This document shows, one piece after another, positions 26,204 through 34,831 of a DNA stretch of 64,000 nt. The translations under genes and the position numbers were made by a program. The notes below the pieces were generated by a model that ran no database searches, was not told the DNA's origin, and saw nothing but the letters and a program-made list of their open reading frames with translations. Origin of the DNA: UMGS1519 sp050951005 (GTDB taxonomy: Bacteria > Actinomycetota > Coriobacteriia > Coriobacteriales > Eggerthellaceae). Location of the stretch: contig JBMNIP010000005.1 in the NCBI GenBank assembly GCA_050951005.1, positions 1 through 64,000 of the forward strand, written 5' to 3'. Each line of letters begins with the position of its first letter. Position 1 is the first letter of the stretch.

Positions 26204-26986
26204 CTACTCGGTAAGATGGATGCCCACATACTGGGCGGATTCCGGCAGGCCGTCCACGCGGTACACGTTCGAAAGATCGCAAGCGGAAATCGTCCATTGA
26301 TAGGTTGAGCCTTCGAAGGTGGTGGTGCCGGAGATAGAGGTGTTGCCGGCCGAGTCCGTGGTGCGTTTCTTCTTCTTCGCTTTGTATCCTTGGGAGGATG
26401 CGGCATCGGTGAGAGCGGTGTCGGCGGTCGTGACATTCATGTCGCAATAGCGTATGCGGAGGTCGATTCCATTGTCGAAGTTGCCTGTCAGACGCCAGGA
26501 TCCGCAGAGGTAGCGTGCGGCGGTTGTGGCGTCTACGCTGTCAATTCCTTCGGAGATGATGGCCTTGATGTCCGCTGCCTTCATGCCGTCGGGAACGCTG
26601 ATTAAATCGAGCTCGTCATCCGAGTTCTTGGAGTTGTCGTAATATTTCACACCGGCATCATCGAGGCGGGATTTGATGCCATCGGCATTGTTGATGGTGT
26701 AATCCGCCAAAACCGGCAGATTCAAGGTCCCGGTCTCAGAGATGATCTGCTGGATCTCCTCCGAGGCCTGGCTGGAATCGGCGTCCTGCGCACCGGTGAT
26801 ATTCGTGAACATCAGGATGCCGATGAGTGCCGCGACTGCAACGAATACATACATGATGGCCTGTTGGCTGCGCGGCATATCGATCGGCCTGGTCAACGAT
26901 CCCGGGTCCAGGTAGCGGACAGGCGATGCCGCTGCGGCGCGTCCCTTGGCATGCTTAGATGTGTTCCCGGTCTGTTTGTCGGCCAT
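26204..26986 (-). CDS. Unknown single-pass membrane protein
   Basis: I do not recognise this 260-residue protein. Residues 1-42 are basic and cytoplasmic-looking (Lys/Arg with TRPIDMPRSQ), residues 43-64 are a hydrophobic helix (YVFVAVAALIGILMF), and the remaining 195 residues are polar and presumably outside. Two cysteines, in YLCGSW and RYCDMN, could form a disulfide with the third in SACDLS left over. A KAKKKKR patch lies near 200. A good site (AGAGGA) precedes the ATG. It stands alone, divergent from terC. Confidence 0.7.
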   Translation of the reverse strand: MADKQTGNTSKHAKGRAAAASPVRYLDPGSLTRPIDMPRSQQAIMYVFVAVAALIGILMFTNITGAQDADSSQASEEIQQIISETGTLNLPVLADYTINNADGIKSRLDDAGVKYYDNSKNSDDELDLISVPDGMKAADIKAIISEGIDSVDATTAARYLCGSWRLTGNFDNGIDLRIRYCDMNVTTADTALTDAASSQGYKAKKKKRTTDSAGNTSISGTTTFEGSTYQWTISACDLSNVYRVDGLPESAQYVGIHLTE

Positions 26987-27105
26987 TTCCTCTCCCCATC
27001 AAGGTATTAACGGGTATTATACCGAACTATTGGATGAGATGGACCTGATGCGGCGCGCTGCAGAATCAATGGGGCGCACGGACCGAATAGGGGGATGATC
27101 AGAGC

Positions 27106-28029
27106 TTGGATTTCTCGATTTTCGCGACCCCTGAGGCATGGATCAGCTTGCTCACACTCATTTTCCTCGAGTTTATCCTCGGCATCGACAACATCGTCTT
27201 CATCGCAATCACCACTGACCGCCTTCCGGCAAACCAGCAGTCGCTTGGCCGTAAACTCGGCTTAGCCGGCGCCATGCTGATGCGCATTCTGTTTCTGTGC
27301 TTTGCCAGCTGGCTTGTCTCCATGACCACTCCGGTGCTCACGATCCCCATTCCCGGTCATCCTCTGCCGATGTCGGTACGCGACTTGGTGATGTTTGCGG
27401 GCGGCACCTACCTGATATACAAGGGCCTGGAAGAACTGCATGGCATGATGACGCTTGAGGAGGAGAAGGCCAAGGCGGCCGGTGTGAAGGACCGTCATAC
27501 CCGTACCATCGGCCTGGCTCAGGCGGTAGCCATCATCATGGTCATGGACATCGTGTTCTCCATCGATTCGGTTATCACTGCCGTAGGCCTTGCCAATCAT
27601 CTGCTGGTGATGATCTTAGCGGTCATTATCGCCGTCGTTGCGATGATGGTCTTTATCGATGTGGTTTCCGACTTCATCAACTCCCACGCGGAGTTCAAGA
27701 TCCTCGCACTGGTATTCATCGCCGCCATCGGCGTGCTGCTGGTTCTCGACGGCCTGCACATCACAACCGGCATCGAGCTTCTGGACATGCATCTGGAGAA
27801 GCTCCTGGTCTACTTCGCGATGGTGTTCGCGATAATCATCGAGATCGTGCAGATGCGCTACAACAGGAAATACCACGAGTGGCTGGATGCGGTCCATCAG
27901 ACCGAACTGGAAAAGGCCGCCGAGGCAGTTGCGATGGGCGAGCCGATGCCCACTCCCGAGCAGCGCCAGGAGGACTTGACCCGAGAGGTCATGCGGGAGA
28001 TGGACGAGGCCAAGAGGCGACAGCAGTAA
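27106..28029 (+). CDS. TerC-family integral membrane protein
   Basis: TerC-family protein; members are linked to tellurite resistance, manganese export and metal loading of secreted proteins. The 307-residue product begins at TTG 27106 and has about seven membrane helices. The conserved charged family motif is FILGIDNIVFIA near residue 21, and a second, VMDIVFSIDSVITAVG, lies near 147; the paired Asp residues inside helices are thought to bind metal. The C-terminal 60 residues are hydrophilic with many Glu/Arg. A GGGGA site lies upstream. Confidence 0.9.
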   Translation: MDFSIFATPEAWISLLTLIFLEFILGIDNIVFIAITTDRLPANQQSLGRKLGLAGAMLMRILFLCFASWLVSMTTPVLTIPIPGHPLPMSVRDLVMFAGGTYLIYKGLEELHGMMTLEEEKAKAAGVKDRHTRTIGLAQAVAIIMVMDIVFSIDSVITAVGLANHLLVMILAVIIAVVAMMVFIDVVSDFINSHAEFKILALVFIAAIGVLLVLDGLHITTGIELLDMHLEKLLVYFAMVFAIIIEIVQMRYNRKYHEWLDAVHQTELEKAAEAVAMGEPMPTPEQRQEDLTREVMREMDEAKRRQQ

Positions 28030-28060
28030 TCGGCTTACCGGGTTGCGGGATAACAGGAAA

Positions 28061-28091
28061 CGCCCGCATCAACATCCGGTTGGTGCGGGCG
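28061..28091. terminator. Hairpin between convergent terC and lipid kinase genes
   Basis: CGCCCGCA pairs with TGCGGGCG, with a further CAAC/GTTG pairing inside. On the minus strand it is followed by GTTTCC. No long T run, so only a moderate terminator call. Confidence 0.5.
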
Positions 28092-28117
28092 AACGGCAAT
28101 AGATTGCTCAGATCTGC

Positions 28118-29059
28118 TCAGTCTTCTTGAGCCAGCGGTCCATCCTCTGACTCATCGTAATAGTGCTCGGCACAGGCCTGCGATACCACGTAGCGGATTG
28201 ATTTCGGGATCAGGGAGAAAGTAGCCGGGGTGGTAAGCTCGGTCGGTTCGCCATCGTACTGGATTGGCAGGGGCGGATCCGAGACGATCGATATCTCCTT
28301 GCCGCGGAAGGTTTCCACGCCTTCGCCCCGATCTGGGAATCCGCCGGAACGGTCGAGCCAAGTGGTGATGAATGCCGGAATGAGCCCCAGTGCATTAGGG
28401 GTTTTCAGCACCATGATGTCCAGCAGACCGTCGCGCGGCAGGTTCTCATGTGTCAGTGCCAGCTCGAACTGCATCTTGGAGAAATTTGCCACCAGCACGG
28501 AAAGGCCGTCGCGCTCTATGGTTTCTCCATCCACGGTGATGATGAAATGCGCCTGAGTCGGGGTGGGGTTGCTGAATGCGGCATGAAAATAGGCCATAGG
28601 ACCCAGTTTAGCTTTCGTGTCCTGTGCGGATTGCATGATCGTGGCATCGTAACCGCATCCGGCGACGAGCGAGAACCCGTGTTTCTCTTCACCGGCGGAT
28701 AGCTCGCCCATGTCGAAATCCATCGTCCGACCCTGTTTGACGAGCTTTGCAAGAGCATGCGGCTCGTCAGGGGACATCAGGTTCATGGCCAGGGCATTCG
28801 AGGTACCGGCGGGGAAGGGCATCACCTTGATGCCGGTGTTCAGGAGTCGGTAAGCTACGCTGCAGACCGTTCCATCACCGCCGCTGGGAATGACCACATC
28901 GAAATTGTCGGCATCTGCCAGGAGCTCGTCGGTTGTGGTGTTCGGCCCGATGGTACGCAACGTTATTTCAGTATCCTCGTCGGCAGCCGAGCGGATGAAG
29001 TCGAAGATGGTTCCGTTCTGGTAGCCCGAGTTCGGATTGTTGATGATGAGTAGTTTCAC
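28118..29059 (-). CDS. Diacylglycerol/sphingosine kinase-family lipid kinase
   Basis: DAGK catalytic-domain protein of the YegS/BmrU/DgkB type, which phosphorylates diacylglycerol or related lipids at the membrane surface. The N-terminal NNPNSGYQNG and the ATP-binding signature PSGGDGTVC near residue 60 are visible, with FPAGTSNALA near 83 (family form GTxNDxA). Start chosen at GTG 29059 (AAGAGG upstream), giving 313 residues; the open frame to 29095 would precede the conserved start VKLLIINNP. Convergent with terC and divergent from the RNase D gene. Confidence 0.88.
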   Translation of the reverse strand: MKLLIINNPNSGYQNGTIFDFIRSAADEDTEITLRTIGPNTTTDELLADADNFDVVIPSGGDGTVCSVAYRLLNTGIKVMPFPAGTSNALAMNLMSPDEPHALAKLVKQGRTMDFDMGELSAGEEKHGFSLVAGCGYDATIMQSAQDTKAKLGPMAYFHAAFSNPTPTQAHFIITVDGETIERDGLSVLVANFSKMQFELALTHENLPRDGLLDIMVLKTPNALGLIPAFITTWLDRSGGFPDRGEGVETFRGKEISIVSDPPLPIQYDGEPTELTTPATFSLIPKSIRYVVSQACAEHYYDESEDGPLAQED

Positions 29060-29153
29060 AGCAAAGGCCCTCTTGCGCCAGGTTCCCGAAGTCAAATTGC
29101 TATGATTATACCCTGAGTCGGGCGCAGGACGCCCGCAAGGCGAAAGAAGAGAA

Positions 29154-30350
29154 GTGTATATTACCGAGACCGATCAACTGAAGTCGTTCGTTGCCCGAGC
29201 GCAGCACGCCAAGGTGCTTGCCATCGATACCGAGTTTCTGCGGGAGAAGACCTATCATGCGCGGCTGTGCCTCTTGCAGCTTGCAACCGAGGACGAGCAC
29301 GCGATTGTGGACCCGTTCGCCGTCACCGATCTATCTCCCTTGAAGCCTTTGATGGAAAACGGCGACATTATGAAGCTCTTTCATGCGGGGCGCCAAGATG
29401 TCGAGATCCTCTACCGCACTTTGGGTGTCATGCCCTGGCCAGTATTCGATACGCAGATCGCCGCGGCGGTTCTGGGGTTCACCCAGCAGGTCGGCTATGG
29501 CGCGCTCGTGCATGCCGAATGCGGGGTGCAGTTGAAGAAGGGCGACTCGTTCACCGACTGGAGCCGCCGGCCCCTCGCCGAAAGCCAGATAAGCTATGCG
29601 GCAGAAGATGTGATCTACCTGCCGAAAATGTATCGCAAGATGGTCGATAAGCTTACGGAGATGGGGCGTCTGCATTGGCTCGACCATGATTTCCGCGAAT
29701 TGGTGAATCCCGAGCGGTATCAGATAGACCCGCGAACGCGTTATCTGAAGCTCAAGCGGGTAAATCAGCTTTCCCGCCGTCAGCTTTCCGCTGCCCGTGA
29801 GTTTGCGGCCTGGCGCGAAGAGCGGGCCCAGAAAACAGACGTGCCGCGTAAGTGGGTGGTCACCGATGAGCAGATCGTCGAAGCCTGCAAGCGCGAAACG
29901 CGCAGTGTCGACCAGTTGTATATGGTGCGCGGCTTGCATGACCGCCTGAATACTGCTGATGCGCGTCAGGTGGTGAAGCTGATCGTCAAGGGCCTCGATG
30001 CCCCGATGGAGGAGTGGCCGGTCAATTCGAAGCGCACGCACAACGAGACGAACGTCGATAGCGTTGTCGATGCTATGAGCGCTATTGTTCGCCTGCGCTC
30101 GCGCGAGAACGATATCGCCTATCAGACGCTTGCCTCCCACGACCAGTTGGTGAACATTGCCCGCGGTCATCTGGAAGGCGTCCCGCTGCTGAAGGGCTGG
30201 CGCCGCCAGATCGTCGGTGCCGAGCTCCTGGATTTCGTCCAGGGAAGAATCGCGCTGTCTGTGGACGGTGTCGGTGTTCTCTGTGTGAATCGGGTGGATG
30301 GCGGCGATAAGGGCTGCGAATCAACACCCGGTTCGGGTACAAATGAGTAG
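29154..30350 (+). CDS. rnd: Ribonuclease D
   Basis: 3'-5' exoribonuclease of the DEDDy group that trims tRNA and other structured RNA 3' ends. Motifs: DTEFLRE near residue 24, HAGRQDVE near 79, and Y-x-x-x-D in YAAEDV near 148. HRDC-type helical domains occupy about residues 210-370 (LSRRQLSAARE and the later LRLRSREND region). Starts at GTG 29154 with an AAGAAGAGAA site. 398 residues, slightly longer than E. coli RNase D. Same strand as the following protease and xseAB genes. Confidence 0.93.
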   Translation: MYITETDQLKSFVARAQHAKVLAIDTEFLREKTYHARLCLLQLATEDEHAIVDPFAVTDLSPLKPLMENGDIMKLFHAGRQDVEILYRTLGVMPWPVFDTQIAAAVLGFTQQVGYGALVHAECGVQLKKGDSFTDWSRRPLAESQISYAAEDVIYLPKMYRKMVDKLTEMGRLHWLDHDFRELVNPERYQIDPRTRYLKLKRVNQLSRRQLSAAREFAAWREERAQKTDVPRKWVVTDEQIVEACKRETRSVDQLYMVRGLHDRLNTADARQVVKLIVKGLDAPMEEWPVNSKRTHNETNVDSVVDAMSAIVRLRSRENDIAYQTLASHDQLVNIARGHLEGVPLLKGWRRQIVGAELLDFVQGRIALSVDGVGVLCVNRVDGGDKGCESTPGSGTNE

Positions 30351-30416
30351 AACAACATACGAGCAATAGGGGTGCGCCGGTACAGCGGGCGGCCCCGCTA
30401 ATCGACAAGGATCGCT

Positions 30417-31073
30417 ATGGCCTATCTGCTATTAATCGTCGTTTCATTGATTATCGGCGGCGGTGTCCAGTGGTACGTGACGCATCAGCTGCATAAATAT
30501 CAGAATGTCCCGCTTTCCACGGGCCTTACCGGTGCGCAGAGCGCCCAGCAGATGCTCGACTACTACGGTATCGACACCGTTCCCATTCAGCCTGGCGGGG
30601 AGGGAGAGGATTTCTTCGACCCGCGTTCTAACAGCATCACACTCGATAACAGCGCATATACCACGGCTACGATCACGAGCGTGGCTACGGCTTGCCATGA
30701 GGTCGGTCATGCCTGCCAGTTCGCACAGGGTTACATGCCCATGCGCGTCCGCTCGGCCCTGGTTCCGCTGGTGAACTTCACGCAGCAAACCTGGATGATC
30801 ATCCTGCTTGTGGGCATCATGCTCAATATCGTGGGCCTCATCGATCTCGCTATCGTCTTCTATGCGGTTGCGGTTATCTTCTCCCTGGTTACCCTTCCTG
30901 TCGAATTCAATGCCAGCCACCGTGCGCTGACATATATGAAGGAGACCGGCATTATGGAGGCGGAGCGCGAAGGCGCCTGGTCGGTGCTCGTTGCCTGTGC
31001 GCTGACCTATGTTGCCTCGACGTTGATCTCTATTCTGAACCTGCTGTACCTGCTCAGCGTTCGCGACGAATAG
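30417..31073 (+). CDS. YugP-family membrane zinc metallopeptidase
   Basis: Zinc-dependent protease-like membrane protein of the YugP family; substrate unknown. The zinc motif HEVGH lies near residue 94 and is followed by ACQFAQGYMPMRVRS. A third ligand is likely the Glu in VEFNASHRA near 163. An N-terminal hydrophobic helix and three more helices in the second half make it an integral membrane protein. 218 residues, near the family size. ATG 30417 with an AAGGA site. Confidence 0.9.
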   Translation: MAYLLLIVVSLIIGGGVQWYVTHQLHKYQNVPLSTGLTGAQSAQQMLDYYGIDTVPIQPGGEGEDFFDPRSNSITLDNSAYTTATITSVATACHEVGHACQFAQGYMPMRVRSALVPLVNFTQQTWMIILLVGIMLNIVGLIDLAIVFYAVAVIFSLVTLPVEFNASHRALTYMKETGIMEAEREGAWSVLVACALTYVASTLISILNLLYLLSVRDE

Positions 31074-31090
31074 CAGCCAGGCGATTCCCG

Positions 31091-32587
31091 ATGACGAATG
31101 ACCCAGAACAAGGGGCGCTTTCCGTCTCCCAGGCGATGGAAATCGCCAAAGAGGCGCTGGAGTCGTTTACCCTCACGCTGATAGGCGAGGTCTCGGAAGT
31201 CAACGACAAGCGCGGGTATGCGGCTGTCTACTTCACGCTCAAAGACGATAAGGCGACGATGCCCTGCATGATGTGGAAGGGCCGTTACGGGAAGCAGGAC
31301 GTGCGCCTGGCAGTCGGCATGCTGGTGAAGGTAACCGGCCGGTTCACCGTCTACGCACCGAAAGGACGTATGAACTTCGACGTGTTCGGACTGTCGCTTG
31401 CAGGCGAGGGCGAGTTGCGGCTGCGGGTAGCAAATCTGGCGAAGAAGCTTGAAGCCGAAGGGCTGACCTCCGATCGGCGCAAACGGGCGATTCCCAAGTA
31501 TTGCGAGCGCATCGGCTTGGTTACCTCCCCGCGCGGGGCAGCAGTTCACGATGTGCTGCGGACCTTGCGCCGGCGCTTTCCCGTGGCGCGTGTCCTCTTC
31601 GCGGGAGTGCCGGTAGAGGGTGCCGATGCGCCGAAGCAGCTCATCCGTGCACTATCGGCGGTAGCCGATGCCGGAGCGGAGGTCATCCTGCTGGTGCGGG
31701 GCGGGGGATCGTTCGAAGACCTCATGCCTTTCAACGATGAGAGCCTTGCCAGGGCGATTGCGGCGAGTCCCGTGCCGGTAGTTACCGGCATCGGCCATGA
31801 GCCTGATACGAGCATCGCCGATATGGTTGCCGACCTGCGTGCTTCGACGCCAACCGGTGCCGCCGAGGCCATCAGCGCGAAACAGGAGAATCTCCAGCAG
31901 GGTTTTCACAATGCGGAGCATCGGATGGCGGTGGCCCTGGACCGGCAGTTGAAAGGCTGCCGGATGGAGCTTGAGGCATGGGCCGGCCGTCCCATTATGC
32001 GTGACTCGCATGCGCTGCTTGCTACCGATGCCCAGCGGCTCGACAGCTATGCGGACAAGCTCGGCAGTGCATCGCGGACGTTGCTGCCCTCCCGCCGCCA
32101 GCAGATGGAGGGCCTTGCCGATCGGCTTGCCCGTGCCATCCCGCAGAATCTCAAGCGCGACCAAGGAGCATTGTCCTCATATCGGACGCTTCTTCTGTCA
32201 CGTGGCCGGATGCTGTTGCGCGATGAACAGCGGCTGGTATCCGAAGCCGACAATGCGCTTTGCAGTGCTATGGAAGGCCGTATGGAATCGGAACAGGGAC
32301 GGGTTTCGGATCTTCAGCAGCGGCTGGGGCGGAAAGGCGGAGGGATGCTTATCCCATTCGAGCATGCTTTCGGATTGGCGGCTTCGCGTCTGGAAGACCT
32401 TTCCCCTTTGGCGGTGATCAGGCGCGGGTATGCGATGGCGCGGGACGAGGATGGCCGCGTCATCGATTCGGTTTCGAAAGCGGCGGTAGGGCAGCATATC
32501 GCGGTGAGCGTTTCGGACGGTCGCATGGACTGCACCGTAGACCGCATCGATCAAACGGAGATTGTGCTCGTCGAAGAAGGGAAGTAG
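31091..32587 (+). CDS. xseA: Exodeoxyribonuclease VII large subunit
   Basis: Catalytic subunit of exonuclease VII, which degrades single-stranded DNA from both ends. The N-terminal OB fold runs about 10-105 (LTLIGEVSEVNDKRG and VKVTGRFTVY), then the central nuclease region with TSPRGAAVHDVL near 145, RGGGSFEDL near 205 and GIGHEPDTSIAD near 238. A long helical C-terminal region to 498 binds several XseB subunits. Only a weak ribosome site precedes the ATG. xseB follows 9 bases after the stop. Confidence 0.95.
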   Translation: MTNDPEQGALSVSQAMEIAKEALESFTLTLIGEVSEVNDKRGYAAVYFTLKDDKATMPCMMWKGRYGKQDVRLAVGMLVKVTGRFTVYAPKGRMNFDVFGLSLAGEGELRLRVANLAKKLEAEGLTSDRRKRAIPKYCERIGLVTSPRGAAVHDVLRTLRRRFPVARVLFAGVPVEGADAPKQLIRALSAVADAGAEVILLVRGGGSFEDLMPFNDESLARAIAASPVPVVTGIGHEPDTSIADMVADLRASTPTGAAEAISAKQENLQQGFHNAEHRMAVALDRQLKGCRMELEAWAGRPIMRDSHALLATDAQRLDSYADKLGSASRTLLPSRRQQMEGLADRLARAIPQNLKRDQGALSSYRTLLLSRGRMLLRDEQRLVSEADNALCSAMEGRMESEQGRVSDLQQRLGRKGGGMLIPFEHAFGLAASRLEDLSPLAVIRRGYAMARDEDGRVIDSVSKAAVGQHIAVSVSDGRMDCTVDRIDQTEIVLVEEGK

Positions 32588-32596
32588 GAGGTTCTC

Positions 32597-32866
32597 ATGG
32601 CGGAAGAAGCTACGAATGCACCGAAGGATATCGAGCAGATGACCTTTCGCGAGGCGATGGACGAATTGGGGCAGATTGTCACCTCGCTTGAGGATAACAG
32701 CCTCGAGTTGGAGGAAAGCCTGAAACGCTACGAGCGTGGGGTTGCCCTGCTTCGTTCGCTGCGGGCGCGCCTTGACGGGGCCCAGCAGAAAGTCGACCAG
32801 TTGATGGGCGAGCTGGAGCAGGTAGAATCGGATGAGGAGATCGATTCCGGGCTGCATAAGGCATAG
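32597..32866 (+). CDS. xseB: Exodeoxyribonuclease VII small subunit
   Basis: Small helical subunit of exonuclease VII. 89 residues with the family core MTFREAMDELGQIV near 15 and LEDNSLELEESLKRYERG near 31, then a coiled coil. A strong AGGAGG precedes ATG 32597. Directly downstream of xseA, as in most genomes. Confidence 0.95.
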   Translation: MAEEATNAPKDIEQMTFREAMDELGQIVTSLEDNSLELEESLKRYERGVALLRSLRARLDGAQQKVDQLMGELEQVESDEEIDSGLHKA

Positions 32867-32926
32867 GCTGGACGCTACCCCCGTACCTCTTCGGTTCTGG
32901 TTCAGGTCCAAGTGAAAGGAGATCCA

Positions 32927-33310
32927 ATGCTCGATGATGACTGCTTGTTCTGCAAGATTATCAAGGGGGATATCCCGTCTTCGAAGGTCTATGAAGACGA
33001 CTGCGTCCTCGCTTTCAACGATGTGAACCCCCAGATGCCGGTTCATGTGCTGATTGTGCCGAAGAACCATTACGTCAACCTTTCCGATCAGGTCCCCGCA
33101 GACACGATCGCCCAGGTTTTCGGTACGGTTCCTAAAGTTGCGAAGGCTACGGGAATCGACGCAAGCGGCTATCGGGTTATCGTCAACAATGGCGAGGATG
33201 CCAAACAGGTGGTTAAACATCTGCATGTCCATGTGATGGGCGGTGGCGCGATGATGGATGGCTCTCCTGCCGAAGACCCCTCGATACTGCCCGCTAACCA
33301 GTCGGACTAG
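32927..33310 (+). CDS. HIT-family nucleotide-binding hydrolase
   Basis: Histidine-triad protein (HinT-like) that hydrolyses nucleoside phosphoramidates or related nucleotides. The catalytic triad is HLHVHV near residue 98, the zinc cysteines are CLFC near 6, and IVPKNHYVNL is family-typical. The AAAGGAG site decides ATG 32927 (127 residues) rather than 32912. Downstream of xseB by 60 bases, perhaps in the same message. Confidence 0.93.
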   Translation: MLDDDCLFCKIIKGDIPSSKVYEDDCVLAFNDVNPQMPVHVLIVPKNHYVNLSDQVPADTIAQVFGTVPKVAKATGIDASGYRVIVNNGEDAKQVVKHLHVHVMGGGAMMDGSPAEDPSILPANQSD

Positions 33311-33448
33311 TTTCTTTCTTGCGGTGCTGTTACCGCTTGCCGAACGTCTTGGTTAATCGTTCTGTAGCATTTGCATGCTTGGGTAGAATAGAACCTACCC
33401 ATTTCGTTCGGGCGCATTGGGTGGGGAAGTTCCCGATAAGGAGACACG

Positions 33449-34657
33449 TTGCACGTATTGGTCGTTAATGCCGGTTCTTCGTCTTTGAAGTTCCAATTGG
33501 TTCATGTGGAATCGGGCCGTATCATCACCCGTGGTCTGTGCGACCGCGTGGGCGCCCCCGACTCCCGGCTGAAGCACGGCGTTGACGACGAAGTGGTCAT
33601 CGATACTCCGCTTCCCGACCATCAGACCGCTATCAAGCTCGTACTGCACGAATTGTGCGATGGCGAGCATGCGTGCATCGAATCGCTCGACGAGATCAAC
33701 GCTGTCGGGCATCGTATCGTGCAGGGTGCCAGCTATTTCGACCGTTCGGTGATTATCGACGAAGATGTCATCGAGAAGATCGACGAGCTTTCCGAGCTTG
33801 CACCGCTCCACAATCGCCCAGCCGTAGCCTGCATTCGCGCATGCCAGGAATTACTTCCCAAGGTGCCCGAGGTTGCCGTGTTCGACACCGCATTCTTCCA
33901 GACCATGCCTCGCAAGGCCTATATGTATCCGATTCCGTACCAGTATTTCGAGCAATACGGTATCAGAAAATACGGCGCACATGGGACATCGCACCGATAC
34001 ATCGCCTATCGTGCCTCGAAGATTCTCGACGAGCCGCTTGACGAATTGAAGCTGATCACCTGCCATCTGGGCAATGGCTGTTCGATTACCGCTGTCGACC
34101 ACGGCATCGCCGTCGACACCACTATGGGCTTCACGCCCCTCGACGGTTTGATGATGGGAACCCGTTCCGGGTCGCTCGATCCCGCTATCGTGACCTTCCT
34201 GATGGACCACGAGCATCTGTCGCCTGACGAGATGAACGACATCCTGAATAAGAAGTCCGGCATGCTCGGCATCTCCGGTATCAGCAACGACTTACGTACC
34301 ATCGACGAGGAGGCACAGAAAGGCAATGAGCGCGCCGCCTTGGCCTATGAGATGTATGCGTACTCTATCAAGCGCGCAATCGGCCAGTACATCGCCGTCA
34401 TGGCCGGCGTTGACGCTATCGTTTTGACTGCAGGCGTGGGGGAGAACAGCAGCAAGGTCCGTTCGCTCATCTTCTCCGGAATGCGTCAGATGGGGATTCA
34501 CCTGGATGAGCGGCGCAACAAGATGCGCGGTTTCGAGCGCATCATCTCAGCGGATGATTCCGATGTGCAGATCCTCGTCATCCCGACGGACGAAGAGTAC
34601 ATGATTGCGCGGGATACCTATCAAATTGTGAGCGAAGCGCATATCGACGCTGAGTAA
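33449..34657 (+). CDS. ackA: Acetate kinase
   Basis: Makes ATP and acetate from acetyl phosphate; with Pta it is the fermentative acetate pathway. Motifs: NAGSSSLKF near residue 7, the active-site region DTAFFQTMP near 148, HGTSHRY near 180 and GNGCS near 211. 402 residues, normal length. Starts at TTG 33449 behind AAGGAGA. pta is not adjacent in the usual order; it is 1.7 kb away on the other strand with an MFS gene between. Confidence 0.96.
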   Translation: MHVLVVNAGSSSLKFQLVHVESGRIITRGLCDRVGAPDSRLKHGVDDEVVIDTPLPDHQTAIKLVLHELCDGEHACIESLDEINAVGHRIVQGASYFDRSVIIDEDVIEKIDELSELAPLHNRPAVACIRACQELLPKVPEVAVFDTAFFQTMPRKAYMYPIPYQYFEQYGIRKYGAHGTSHRYIAYRASKILDEPLDELKLITCHLGNGCSITAVDHGIAVDTTMGFTPLDGLMMGTRSGSLDPAIVTFLMDHEHLSPDEMNDILNKKSGMLGISGISNDLRTIDEEAQKGNERAALAYEMYAYSIKRAIGQYIAVMAGVDAIVLTAGVGENSSKVRSLIFSGMRQMGIHLDERRNKMRGFERIISADDSDVQILVIPTDEEYMIARDTYQIVSEAHIDAE

Positions 34658-34700
34658 ACCGGGCCTTACGAAATAGTTCCTGCATTCCGTTGTCGGATGT

Positions 34701-34740
34701 GCCGGGTCTGCGGACGATGTTTCCGCTGCCCGGCTTTCTT
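34701..34740 (+). terminator. Terminator of ackA
   Basis: GCCGGG (34701-34706) pairs with CCCGGC (34729-34734), with an inner CGGA/TCCG pair, then TTTCTT. Confidence 0.6.
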
Positions 34741-34831
34741 GTCTGCGCTATACGTCGATATTGCGATTTTCCAGTTGCGGCCCACGTACATTGCCTACCG
34801 TAGAACGTGCGACTTGAGAGGAGCCGTATTA

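Noticed and set aside
18811..27000. A defence or phage-derived island
   Set aside because: No nuclease, helicase, reverse transcriptase, integrase or toxin-antitoxin pair is present; the genes look like signalling and envelope functions.
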